Shown here in pieces: positions 53,627 to 62,660 of a DNA stretch of 64,000 nucleotides; the stretch's first letter is position 1; the number at the start of each line of letters is the position of its first letter. The DNA comes from Fulvivirga ulvae (lineage in GTDB: Bacteria; Bacteroidota; Bacteroidia; Cytophagales; Cyclobacteriaceae): assembly GCF_021389975.1 (NCBI RefSeq), contig NZ_CP089981.1:2939501-3003500 (forward strand), written 5' to 3'. The translations under genes were made by a program, and so were the position numbers. The notes under the pieces are model-generated. The model was not told where the DNA came from. It was given only the letters and a program-made list of their open reading frames with translations, and ran no database searches.

Positions 53627-54196
53627 ATGGATTACATACTTTCAACAAGCGAAACTATGCAGGAAGACATTAATAAACTCGTGTCGATGGGCAAGCAGGC
53701 ACTTATACAAATGGCCTGGGACCTGATAATGGATAAGCAGCTTGACTTCCGGATCTTTCCCGAAGATTATGAAGCCTCAGTTTGGGTGAATAGCAAGGAC
53801 GTTCAGGTGAAATTCAGAAGGCTTATGCGCTATATTCCCGAAAGCAGTTACCTTGAATATGATATCTCCGTAGCATTGCTCGGCAAGAAGGTCTCGCCCT
53901 TTGATGATTGGTTTTATCAGAATAATTTTTTTGTGCCCGATAAGGAGCAGCAGCAAACCATATCATACCTCAAAAAGCTTTTAGGATTGCCTTATTCGTA
54001 TATGAATCATGAGATTTCCGAAGATGATGAGAATTATTATGTCAATACTAATAGCGAAACGGCTTTTCGTCACTATATTGTAAATAAAAAATCAGGTGAA
54101 CCCTCAGAACCGCTGGAAGGCACATATGTTGTTTTGCCGCAACCGTTTCCTGATTGTGAATTTGATGAAGAGAACCAATGGGTGGAGATAAAGTGA
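53627..54196 (+). CDS. hypothetical protein of a five-gene set
   Basis: A 189-residue cytoplasmic, acidic and aromatic-rich protein: ALIQMAWDLIMDKQLDFRIF, YEASVWVNSKDVQVKFRRLM, then ISEDDENYYVNTNSETAFRH. I recognise no family. A mixed alpha/beta fold is likely. It stands 24 bases before the large helical protein. Confidence 0.55.
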   Translation: MDYILSTSETMQEDINKLVSMGKQALIQMAWDLIMDKQLDFRIFPEDYEASVWVNSKDVQVKFRRLMRYIPESSYLEYDISVALLGKKVSPFDDWFYQNNFFVPDKEQQQTISYLKKLLGLPYSYMNHEISEDDENYYVNTNSETAFRHYIVNKKSGEPSEPLEGTYVVLPQPFPDCEFDEENQWVEIK

Positions 54197-54220
54197 GCCA
54201 TCTGATAATTTGCGAATGTA

Positions 54221-56194
54221 ATGCAGGTAATTGAAATCCACTATGAAAATGAAAGGAGCGTAGTAGCTGTTTCGCTGAGCAGTGAAAAAATCAATGAGTA
54301 TTTAAGCCGGCTAAAAGATGCAGGTCTCAATGGTCTGACGCTGAAAACTCTCACCTTCGGAAATTTTCCCGTTTATGCTATTACAAAATATCAAAAAGAC
54401 GAACAGGAGAATGCCCATAGCTATATTGAATACATGGATGAGCAAGGATATATCCGGCTCATACAGACTCAAAAGGAGCAGAAAGCGAACGACAATTTCC
54501 ATGTTTACTTCACTGCATATTGTTTTGAAGAGGAGTATTTCCAGCATGCGCTGGGACCTAATCTCATGGGCAATATAGACCATGTACAAGTCAATAATTA
54601 CTTTCTTGATGATGATGACGCCGAGAAGGGCCTTGCTCATAGCCGCATCAGGAGGCTGGCAGGCCGGTGGGATTTGGACGGTCTGGATAACTTGTATGCA
54701 CGGTATATGGAGTCTGGCTCAAAGAGCGATAAAGAAAACCTTGCGATGGAAGGATACCTCTCGGTATTCAGCGAAATGGATTATGACTTTGCCTGTGGAA
54801 AACTTACCGATGCAGGGATATCCTTATTGCTTCCCATAGCAGAAAAAATGAGTATGCTATTGGGCAAGAAGCAATGGGATGTTTATAGCAGGGCCTATAT
54901 GATATTGCTGGAAGATGCCGTAGCCAACCACGCCGATGAAGTTGAGCATTACTTTAATGAGGCAGAGAGAGCTATTCAGGCCAATATGCTGGAAGCCATG
55001 GAAGATCAGCAGGAGAGCTATCGTCAGCTGGCAATGGTCAACAATATGCTATGTGAATACCGGCATTTTGATGATAAAAACTGGCATCGCGCCCTGGAAT
55101 TTATCAACACATCCATTACCCTTGATCCTGCCGAAGGTGATTGGTTTTTATACCTGCAATTGATCCATATTCCCTACGATGTCAGAAGAAGCAATAAGCT
55201 TGAAGGCCTCTCGGATGCTGATGTTAAAGATCGGTATAAGCAATGGCATGCGCTTAGATCTGACGAGTTAATTAAATTCAGGGCACTCGGTATTTCTTTG
55301 GATGACAGCACGCATGCTGTTGCAGTAAATATAGCTATGGCATTCAAAAGACTTCGGGACCATATGGAGTGGTACCATATGGACGACAGCCTTTTTCCCG
55401 AAAAAGACTACCTGTACTGGCTCGATGAGGCCCGGCAATGGCAAAAACAAAAAACCACCAGGATGCAGCTCACGGAAATCGGACATTTTTTCCATGCCGA
55501 AGGTAATAAATACAAACGCATCGATTTACTGGAAATCGCCGTTTTACATTTTCAGCGATTGATAGAGCAAATTGGAGAGACACCGTTTGAGGTCTACTAC
55601 AAAGCTTCAGCCCTGGAGGATATATCCGACATCTTCTTTTTTGAAAATGATAATGAGCAGGCAATAAACTATCGTAATCAGGCTACGCTATGCTACAAAG
55701 GCCACATCAGTTTGGTTGAGAGTAACCCATCTGTATTTATGCATTACACCGAATACCTTGAACGGTGCTATGTGCATCCTGCTGATATTATGAAACCTGC
55801 GATGGAAGAGCTGGAAGCACTGGCGGCAACTTCTGAAGAGCAGGGAGATGGAATGTACTCCTCACCGGTAATGCTGAGGATAAGACTGGCCCTGCTGAAA
55901 GAAGATGAAGAAGCAGCCCTGTACCATATTGTCAAATCCCTTATTTTATTTGAACTCGGCATGGAAGAGCACATTAAAAAGCTGATACAAATACCACAAA
56001 TCAGGGCTTTTGATAAGCTTTATACACTATTAAGCGATACCCTGAGCTTTTTTGACGAGATCAGTGAAAACTATTACCTGGATGTGAAGATAAAATGGAA
56101 GCACCTCAGGGAAATGAGTCCCGAAGCAGTGTTTGAAGCCTGGGAAGAGAGAAAGGATGTACTCAGAAATCGTGAAAAAATAGCCTGGAGCTAA
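54221..56194 (+). CDS. large hypothetical helical-repeat protein
   Basis: A 657-residue cytoplasmic protein. The first 110 residues look like a small alpha/beta domain (QVIEIHYENERSVVAVSLSS). From about 150 on there are repeated helical pairs of TPR-like shape: RALEFINTSITLDPAEGDWF, LEIAVLHFQRLIEQIGETPF, ALEDISDIFFFENDNEQAIN and a C-terminal set. TPR-like proteins often act as scaffolds. I cannot name a family and see no enzyme motif. Confidence 0.6.
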   Translation: MQVIEIHYENERSVVAVSLSSEKINEYLSRLKDAGLNGLTLKTLTFGNFPVYAITKYQKDEQENAHSYIEYMDEQGYIRLIQTQKEQKANDNFHVYFTAYCFEEEYFQHALGPNLMGNIDHVQVNNYFLDDDDAEKGLAHSRIRRLAGRWDLDGLDNLYARYMESGSKSDKENLAMEGYLSVFSEMDYDFACGKLTDAGISLLLPIAEKMSMLLGKKQWDVYSRAYMILLEDAVANHADEVEHYFNEAERAIQANMLEAMEDQQESYRQLAMVNNMLCEYRHFDDKNWHRALEFINTSITLDPAEGDWFLYLQLIHIPYDVRRSNKLEGLSDADVKDRYKQWHALRSDELIKFRALGISLDDSTHAVAVNIAMAFKRLRDHMEWYHMDDSLFPEKDYLYWLDEARQWQKQKTTRMQLTEIGHFFHAEGNKYKRIDLLEIAVLHFQRLIEQIGETPFEVYYKASALEDISDIFFFENDNEQAINYRNQATLCYKGHISLVESNPSVFMHYTEYLERCYVHPADIMKPAMEELEALAATSEEQGDGMYSSPVMLRIRLALLKEDEEAALYHIVKSLILFELGMEEHIKKLIQIPQIRAFDKLYTLLSDTLSFFDEISENYYLDVKIKWKHLREMSPEAVFEAWEERKDVLRNREKIAWS

Positions 56195-56240
56195 AAGATG
56201 ACAACCGGTGACAGAAATCTTAGTTATTACACTCCTATCA

Positions 56241-56681
56241 ATGAACTTCACAATGTCCCATAATAAATATGTGAATATTACGGAGCATGTTTCCGTGCAG
56301 CAATTTGAGCAAATACAGCGTTTCATTTTGGCCAATGGTGACAGGAAAACTTACAGGAATATTGATAGCAATAACCCACACTACCGGTTTAATAATTTTG
56401 ATATCTTCCTCAACCCTGAAAATGTAAAGCTATTTACAGGCAATCCTGATTATGACAAGTTCAATGAAATAACCATATACGACCCTTCTAGTGAAATACA
56501 ATATTATACATTAAGGGTAGTTAAGGCAGGTGACAGGGAAAACAGTGCTACACATCTTCCTGAACATAATGATGATGAAAACCGGGTGTATCTGTTGAAT
56601 ATCTATAATGAGGATATCGACTTAATGAAGAAAAACCTTTTGGAATATTATCTGAAGGAAATCTATCAGAAAATGCTGTAA
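56241..56681 (+). CDS. hypothetical protein of a five-gene set
   Basis: About 146 residues from an ATG at 56241. A GTG at 56208 and an ATG at 56253 are also possible. It is a charged cytoplasmic protein with ITEHVSVQQFEQIQRFILAN near the start, a YDKFNEITIYDPSSEIQYYT strand region and a C-terminal helix. Family not recognised. It is three bases upstream of the lipoprotein gene that ends the set. Confidence 0.5.
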   Translation: MNFTMSHNKYVNITEHVSVQQFEQIQRFILANGDRKTYRNIDSNNPHYRFNNFDIFLNPENVKLFTGNPDYDKFNEITIYDPSSEIQYYTLRVVKAGDRENSATHLPEHNDDENRVYLLNIYNEDIDLMKKNLLEYYLKEIYQKML

Positions 56682-56684
56682 CCT

Positions 56685-57368
56685 ATGATTCGAAAAAAAA
56701 CTACCTGTTTTCTTTTTTTTATGCTTGTATCGGCAGGTTTCTCATGTCAGAAAGCGTCAACTTATGAAACATCTGTTGAAGGGACGGTAATAACTGACTC
56801 CGTTGAGCAAATTGATGTTAATGAGCCTACTCAACAAAACGTTTCTACTGATATTGAGGCTGACCTGGACTTCATCACAACCCGGGCATTGATTTTATCC
56901 GTCCGGGAGGAGTTGCTTATGCCCTCAGACTACCTCACCACTGTGATGAGGGTAAGGATAACCCGTGGTGATACGCTGATCTTTACGGATGCCGATGGCT
57001 TTGAAAGCCTCGCAGGAAAGGAAATAACTTTGAAATATCGTCTGGTACCTCAAGGCAGATGGTTAGTGTGTATGAATTGTACAGCTTTTGATGAAAATAT
57101 AAAAGTGGCTGATATCACGTTAGTAACTTCGGAGGTTCAGTTCAAAAAATTGAGATTGCGCAAATTTATTGAGGACCTGTACATAGATGCTGCTTCAACA
57201 TTTATGATGGAGAATGAACAGGGTGAGATTGAAGAATTTTTGAGTGCAAAGCACGATATGCTGAAAGACAGCACTAAAATGAAACAGTCTTACGCCAACT
57301 ACGGATTTATCAATACTTTTTATCCCGAGCTTGGCAATCGCGGAGAGCTCGAAGCCTTGAACAGGTAA
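56685..57368 (+). CDS. hypothetical lipoprotein of a five-gene set
   Basis: A 227-residue lipoprotein (lipobox AGFSC, Cys 20). A flexible acidic linker leads to a compact domain: RALILSVREELLMPSDYLTT, MRVRITRGDTLIFTDADGFE, LKYRLVPQGRWLVCMNCTAF. The two Cys in CMNC might form a disulfide. Function unknown. It is the only exported member of the set. Confidence 0.6.
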   Translation: MIRKKTTCFLFFMLVSAGFSCQKASTYETSVEGTVITDSVEQIDVNEPTQQNVSTDIEADLDFITTRALILSVREELLMPSDYLTTVMRVRITRGDTLIFTDADGFESLAGKEITLKYRLVPQGRWLVCMNCTAFDENIKVADITLVTSEVQFKKLRLRKFIEDLYIDAASTFMMENEQGEIEEFLSAKHDMLKDSTKMKQSYANYGFINTFYPELGNRGELEALNR

Positions 57369-57384
57369 CCTGAAGCCCCTTCAC

Positions 57385-58011
57385 TCAGTTCAACTGACTG
57401 TTCTGTCTGAACCTCGGTTTTAAAGATTTTGAGGTATAAATTAATGCCTGAACCAGCAAACCAACAACGATTAGAAAACTGATCTCCAGGTACGAATTGA
57501 AATTGCTGCTGGCTATGAGCTGATCGGAATCTTTAAGTATCCTCCTGGTTTCTGCAAGTTGAATGTCCGAGAGTAGCCCCAGGTGCGTTGATATGCTTTT
57601 ATGGTGCTGCTCTATACTGCTGATGACGCCAGTCTCAGGAGAAGAAATATACTCCTGCTCAAGCATATTTAACTGCTGAATATCAGCTTTTAGCCTTTTG
57701 AAATATACAGCCTCATCCGCTGTAAGCTGAGTCTTTCCATACTTCAATATAAGCTGCTGTATGGAGCTGTCGAGCCGGATTGACAACTCACCATTTTTTT
57801 CTATCAGTATTTTTTTCTGGTTGAACAGATCAGAGAGTTTATAAATATAGTTTTCAACCATTAGCCGGTCTTCATATACAGTAGTAAATGCCTTCTGTAA
57901 TGCAGAGAAGTGCCTTTTGTCAATAATATTGGTTATGAGCATAATAAAAAAAATAATTCCCAGAGCCACCGCCGCCTTTGATTTTTGAGCAATTTGATAT
58001 GTCCATTTCAT
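57385..58011 (-). CDS. membrane protein with four-helix-bundle sensor-type domain
   Basis: About 208 residues from an ATG at 58011 (MKWTYQIAQKSKAAVALGII); a longer start at 58095 adds an unlikely hydrophobic leader. A helix at about 15-32 is followed by a long periplasmic helical domain (LSDLFNQKKILIEKNGELSI; LTADEAVYFKRLKADIQQLN; HHKSISTHLGLLSDIQLAET) and a second membrane helix (about 180-198). This is the plan of the 4HB_MCP sensing domain, here without any cytoplasmic signalling part. It may dimerise with another sensor. Confidence 0.65.
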   Translation of the reverse strand: MKWTYQIAQKSKAAVALGIIFFIMLITNIIDKRHFSALQKAFTTVYEDRLMVENYIYKLSDLFNQKKILIEKNGELSIRLDSSIQQLILKYGKTQLTADEAVYFKRLKADIQQLNMLEQEYISSPETGVISSIEQHHKSISTHLGLLSDIQLAETRRILKDSDQLIASSNFNSYLEISFLIVVGLLVQALIYTSKSLKPRFRQNSQLN

Positions 58012-58480
58012 GTTAGTAAGTATTAATGTTCCAGTATTGAGATGACAATGTAACAACCAGTTGGCAATTGGCAAAAGCAGTAACCGGCACCCCAAGACTC
58101 TACTACTTAATTTACAAAAAATAAGGCTAAAAAATTTACTTTTTGATCACGAAGTTGATGATAATAGCAATATCGCTTATCGTGGTGCTTCATACTTTGA
58201 AGGCCTTGGGAAACAGTACATGTTTTTACTCAATTTCATAGTCAAAACACCTGATTGCAGATAGCTGGACGTGTCATTCCAGGCGCTACGGGATATTGCG
58301 TGACCTCTCAACCCGGGAAGCCTTTACTTTATTTGATTAACAAAGGCTGTCAAAGTATAGAGAGTATCATTATTGAGAAAGGGGTCTCGTTCGGAAAGTA
58401 ATTTGGATGTTTGGGAAAAGCTGTTGGGCAGGGAGCAGTGAAGCAGCTACATTGAGGAGATTTAAGAAAAACTTATCGTT
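58012..58480. other. 469-base divergent region
   Basis: No convincing coding region, repeat or hairpin. It separates the leftward four-helix membrane protein from the rightward small membrane protein and must hold promoters for both. Confidence 0.35.
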
Positions 58481-58741
58481 ATGGACTCACTATTCTATGG
58501 GATTATCATTTTAGTAATAGCTTTCTTGTTTTTTCTCTTAATGCGCGCATTTATGCTATGGTATTGGAAGGTTGATACCATAGTGCAAAATCAGAAGGAA
58601 CAGAAACAGTTGATGCGGCAACAAAATCATTGGTTAGAGCAAATTTATCTTTTACAGGGAGCACATAAAATAGAACCTTCGAAGGATTCCCCTGAAGAGA
58701 TTATTCGAAAGGCCAGGTTGTTTGATGAGTCGCAGGGGTAG
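58481..58741 (+). CDS. small membrane protein with coiled-coil tail
   Basis: An 86-residue protein: a single transmembrane helix at about 5-30 (YGIIILVIAFLFFLLMRAFM), then a Gln/Lys-rich coiled-coil (QKEQKQLMRQQNHWLEQIYL) and an acidic tail with EEIIRKARLFDES. It is similar in plan to short Bacteroidota proteins of unknown function. Probably anchored with the tail in the cytoplasm. Confidence 0.6.
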   Translation: MDSLFYGIIILVIAFLFFLLMRAFMLWYWKVDTIVQNQKEQKQLMRQQNHWLEQIYLLQGAHKIEPSKDSPEEIIRKARLFDESQG

Positions 58742-58800
58742 CATGAAAATAGGGATAGCCTTTTACAGAAGAACCCCTGGCTGCGTTACACTTACAGAAA

Positions 58801-58839
58801 AAGCCCCCTGCTTTACCTGGCAAGGTAAGCAGAGGGCTT
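58801..58839 (-). terminator. terminator of the M43 protease gene
   Basis: AAGCCC-C-CTGCTT-T-ACCT pairs with AGGT-AAGCAG-A-GGGCTT across a 4-base loop (stem about 16 pairs with one mismatch and one bulge). On the minus strand it is followed by five T. It sits 21 bases beyond the stop of the protease and can also halt plus-strand transcripts. Confidence 0.7.
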
Positions 58840-58859
58840 CCAAATCCGAATAATTAATT

Positions 58860-61130
58860 TTACTCGATCACAAGCCGTTGGGTAACTTCCGAAGAACCCT
58901 GGCTGAATTTAATTAAATAGAGTCCTTTTTTCAGGTGTGAAATAGTATGAGTATTTCTGTTTTTCACCTGGTCAGCCAGTTTGCCTTGTGCATCGTATAT
59001 GCTGATTACATAATCTTCACCTTCGGTATAAGGAATATTGAAGGAAAGTAGGCCCGTCTTGTTTGGGTTAGGGTATACAGAGAAGCTATCGGGGCTTAAC
59101 CCTGACGGATCCGGGCCGGCAGCAGGCAGAGTTACCGTAAAGGAATTGCTCCATGCGCTGGTTTCGCTACTATTTTTTGCTCTTACTCTAAAGGTATAGC
59201 TGGTTGTAGATCCCTGCTTAGGGATCCACAAATAGTAAGTTGTAGAAGTACCCTGGGCTTGCCATGAGGACCCGGAGTATAGCTGAACATCGTAGCCTGT
59301 GGCTCCCGATACCAATCCCCACCCGGCATAAAACCCTGAAGCATAGGTGCCTGCAGAGCGAATGTTACCCGGTGTTGCAAGCGAATTTGATGAACCAGAA
59401 AAAGTAACTGTATAGTCTTCTGCTTCTCCGTCTCCTATATTTCCACAGGCAGCAGTGGGTGCACTGTTGTATTTCATTACCACGCGCATTCTTGTTGTAC
59501 CCGTGGCAGTGGAGCTTACCGTGAAATTGCCAGATACAGCCCCTGTCCCGTTAAGCCCGCTGATGACCAGTTCGGAAGCTTCAAACGTATTGTCCTTGTC
59601 ATAATCAATCCATACTGACCAGTATTCGCGATATGAACTTCCTGAAAAACCAGGGGTAAGCACAACACTAACATTACTTCCAGCTGCAAGAGAGGCTGTT
59701 TGTGAAGTATAGTTGCCATATCCTGAATTGGAGCCTGAAGTATTTGAGAAACTCCCGATATTTACCTTATTGATATATTCATAAGATGCATTGCCTGAAA
59801 TAGTACAATAAGAAGTTCCTCCTCCGGAGGTAGTAGCCGATGATGTATTGGAATACGATGAATAGGTGCTGCCAGAGTACGCCCTTACCCTGTAGGTATA
59901 AGTAGTACTTGCACTCAGGCCGGTATTACTGTATGAAGTCGAATTTGCGCCTAAATTGGCAATCGTGCTATAGCTTCCACCACCAGAAGCCCTTTCAATG
60001 GCAAAACCGGTTTCGTTGTTGGAGTTGTCATTCCAGGTGAGATTTATCTGTGATGATGACGCAGCTGTCGCTGATAAACCGGAAGGTGCTGTTACCGTGG
60101 TGCCGCCACCATCAGAGGTACCCGTTGCTATAAGGTTAGATTCCTGCCACAGCGGTTGTCTCGCCGGATGCTGAAGTGCAGCAAGCATCCTGTTAACCTG
60201 TCCCTGTGTATACATTTTATAGCATCCGCTGGCTCCGTTATAGCCCATATAGTTTTCATAGTTGATATATTGTCCGTAGCAATTAGTGGCCGGGGAACAA
60301 CCATTTGACGTACTTGAGTTCTCTGCCGGCGTGTCAGATACCTGATCGTTAGGAGAGGAGCATCCTCCTTCAAAAGTATGGATCAGATTAAGCCAATGAC
60401 CAAATTCATGAGTCAGTACTGAAGCAAATTCGTCATTTGTATTGCCATGGAGATAACGCCCGTTATAAACCACACGTGCAGTATTGTTATTCGACATGTA
60501 GGTGTTAGGGTACCAGGCTACACCAGAGTTGGTGGTGGAACCGTCGTTATACAAGTCGAGCTGAATATAGACGTTCATGTACTTGTAATTGTCCCAGGCA
60601 TACTGCTGGATTTGAGAATCATAGCCACCACCGTTTCCAAAACCATTAAGTGCACCATAAAACTTCACTCCTGTAGTCGAATTTCCGTTGGGGTCAATCT
60701 TGGCCAGCCTGAATTCAATGCTTAAAGATTGTTTTATTCCAGCAAACTGACTGTCCACTGTATTGAAGTCGCTGTTCAAACCCTGAAAATCCTCATTAAG
60801 CTTGAGAAGAGCCTGCTCCACTTTAGCTTGTGTTACCGTAGAGCCAGCGAAGTTTGTGCCGAATACATGAAACACTACGGGTATGATGTAAGTCGGGCTT
60901 GCGATCAGTGCTTCATTGTGGTCAATTTTGTTTTGGCGAAGCTGCTTTACATAGCTTTTGGTAAACTCTTCCAGTTTCTGATATTCCTGCATGGCTTCCG
61001 GTGAAGCTTGCAGTATTTGCTTGTTCATTTCCGATGCCTTACATTTTAGCGCACCGGGGTCAATTTGCGCAAAAGCCCCTAAGCTTAAGAGGCATAGTAA
61101 AATTACGATTAAAGGTTGTTTCTGTTTCAT
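58860..61130 (-). CDS. secreted M43 (pappalysin-like) metalloprotease with T9SS sorting tail
   Basis: A 756-residue exoprotein. Signal peptide (1-21), a pappalysin-type catalytic domain with the zinc motif HEFGHWLNLIH (241-251) and a downstream Met-turn-like YENYMGY (291-297). A fibronectin-III domain (about 345-435), a GEVED domain (about 440-585, ending GDGEAEDYTVTF), a second Fn3-like domain (about 590-665) and a type IX secretion C-terminal domain (FSVYPNPNKTGLLSFNIPYT to QRLVIE) follow. It is exported across the outer membrane by the type IX system and either anchored or released. Substrates are not predictable, but such enzymes degrade proteins in the environment. Confidence 0.9.
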   Translation of the reverse strand: MKQKQPLIVILLCLLSLGAFAQIDPGALKCKASEMNKQILQASPEAMQEYQKLEEFTKSYVKQLRQNKIDHNEALIASPTYIIPVVFHVFGTNFAGSTVTQAKVEQALLKLNEDFQGLNSDFNTVDSQFAGIKQSLSIEFRLAKIDPNGNSTTGVKFYGALNGFGNGGGYDSQIQQYAWDNYKYMNVYIQLDLYNDGSTTNSGVAWYPNTYMSNNNTARVVYNGRYLHGNTNDEFASVLTHEFGHWLNLIHTFEGGCSSPNDQVSDTPAENSSTSNGCSPATNCYGQYINYENYMGYNGASGCYKMYTQGQVNRMLAALQHPARQPLWQESNLIATGTSDGGGTTVTAPSGLSATAASSSQINLTWNDNSNNETGFAIERASGGGSYSTIANLGANSTSYSNTGLSASTTYTYRVRAYSGSTYSSYSNTSSATTSGGGTSYCTISGNASYEYINKVNIGSFSNTSGSNSGYGNYTSQTASLAAGSNVSVVLTPGFSGSSYREYWSVWIDYDKDNTFEASELVISGLNGTGAVSGNFTVSSTATGTTRMRVVMKYNSAPTAACGNIGDGEAEDYTVTFSGSSNSLATPGNIRSAGTYASGFYAGWGLVSGATGYDVQLYSGSSWQAQGTSTTYYLWIPKQGSTTSYTFRVRAKNSSETSAWSNSFTVTLPAAGPDPSGLSPDSFSVYPNPNKTGLLSFNIPYTEGEDYVISIYDAQGKLADQVKNRNTHTISHLKKGLYLIKFSQGSSEVTQRLVIE

Positions 61131-61596
61131 AGGTGTTCGTGTTGATGGTTAAAATTTGTGGTCTAGGTTGTTGCTGTATTGGCAATAGATTAACGAGTCC
61201 GAAATATTCCCGGGCTATATTAAGCTACTATAGACAATTGGAGGTTTTATGAACCCTGCTACTTTGCAGCAAGAAAAAGCTTGCAAAAGCAGAATAGGTA
61301 TGACACTATCCTGGCCAGGTAACTATTAATTTGAGCCTGGTCAAATGATTAACGTGAAACTTTGAAAACGCTGTATTAGCAAAGTTAAGTAGGAGTAAAC
61401 ACTATTGTAATCATTGGTCTTTTATTGGTTTAGATTGAACTTGTATTAAATATGATTACAATTTATGAGTAATTATTGAGCAGAGTTGATACTTTCTTAA
61501 CCGATATTTATAGACTATTATCAAATTGTAAAAATTGTGTGAAGAGCGTGCATTGCCTGTAGCTTCAGGAGAACTCTGACAGGGTTCAAAACCCTG
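61131..61596. other. 466-base region upstream of the M43 protease
   Basis: Promoter region of the protease, AT-rich, with no gene. Its left 420 bases show nothing distinct. Its right end holds half of the long hairpin at 61564-61612 that marks the end of the AraC gene. Confidence 0.4.
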
Positions 61597-61612
61597 TCAG
61601 AGTTCTCCTGAA
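61564..61612. terminator. perfect 23-base-pair hairpin overlapping the AraC stop codon
   Basis: The arm at 61564-61586 (TTCAGGAGAACTCTGACAGG, then GTT) pairs perfectly with 61590-61612 across a 3-base loop. The AraC-family stop codon (61597-61599) and its last four codons lie inside the right arm. It is much longer than needed for a terminator and looks like a repetitive palindrome captured at the gene end. Confidence 0.65.
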
Positions 61613-62511
61613 CTATAAAATGATTGTCTGAATTGCAAGGGCGAAAAATTAGTCTTTGTTTTGAAAAATTTGCTGAAAGACTGCGGATGCTCGAAACCTA
61701 AGGTATAGGCTATTTCTGAGATCGTATCATCTGTAATCGAAAGCTTTTCTTTGGCGGCTGATATCAGCTTGTTATGTATATGCTGTTGGGCATTTTGCCC
61801 TGTAAGCGAGCGCAATAGGTCACTAAGGTAGCCTGGAGATAAATTTACCTGATCAGCCAGGTACTGGACTGTGGGCAATCCTTCGTTTAATGGCTTGGAA
61901 TGGAGAAAGTAGTGATCTAAAGTTTCCTCTACCTTTTGCAGTAAATCATTATAAACGGCCTTATGTGTAATAAACTGGCGGTTATAAAACCGGTTGCTGT
62001 AATTTAATAATAACTCGATTTGAGATATGACCACGTCCTGACTGAACTTATCTATTCTCGCCTGCAGCTCATCATCAATAATTTTAAAGATGGACATAAT
62101 CGTTTCCTTTTCATGAGCTGACAAATGCAATGCCTCATTGGCGGCATATGAAAAGAAGCCATATTGTTTGATCTTTTTTGCTAATGGATAAGTGAGCAGG
62201 AAATCCGGATGAATAAAAAAAATATACCCTGTACCCGAGCTTTTAGGGGTTTCAAAAACCTGGTATGGAGAAGTAAAAATCAATCCACCTTCACCGAAAT
62301 CATAATAATTTTGACCATACCTGGCCTGTCCGCATAAATTGGTCTTGTAGGCGATCTTATAAAAGTCCAGAATGAAGTGATCAAAAACATCGGCTGGAAT
62401 AACAATGTCTTCCATATTCACAAAACTTATCAACGGATGCAATGGCTGAGGCAAGCCAAATGCTCTGTGAAAATCAGACAGCGATTCAAACTTTCTGGGT
62501 GTATTCATCAC
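61597..62511 (-). CDS. AraC-family transcriptional regulator
   Basis: A 304-residue protein. An N-terminal effector or dimerisation domain (about 1-190) is followed by two HTH motifs: LADQVNLSPGYLSDLLRSLT and TISEIAYTLGFEHPQSFSKF, ending with NFSPLQFRQSF. It lies 149 bases downstream of the aldo/keto reductase gene on the same strand, and could regulate it. Effector unknown. Confidence 0.92.
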   Translation of the reverse strand: MMNTPRKFESLSDFHRAFGLPQPLHPLISFVNMEDIVIPADVFDHFILDFYKIAYKTNLCGQARYGQNYYDFGEGGLIFTSPYQVFETPKSSGTGYIFFIHPDFLLTYPLAKKIKQYGFFSYAANEALHLSAHEKETIMSIFKIIDDELQARIDKFSQDVVISQIELLLNYSNRFYNRQFITHKAVYNDLLQKVEETLDHYFLHSKPLNEGLPTVQYLADQVNLSPGYLSDLLRSLTGQNAQQHIHNKLISAAKEKLSITDDTISEIAYTLGFEHPQSFSKFFKTKTNFSPLQFRQSFYSSGEL

Positions 62512-62660
62512 TTATTCATTATCTGATAATGTTATGACCATTTTCCGTTTGGAGATCAGATATCCCTCCGAAAATAAGAAAATAAAAGCAATCAAAGGAG
62601 AGGTTGGCAAGCCAAATAAGTAGCCGCCATCCTCCCCTTTTAAGGCCGCACGTTTCAGGT

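Noticed and set aside
58061..58264. 67-codon plus-strand frame in the divergent region
   Set aside because: No recognisable domain or signal and weak coding character; treated as intergenic.
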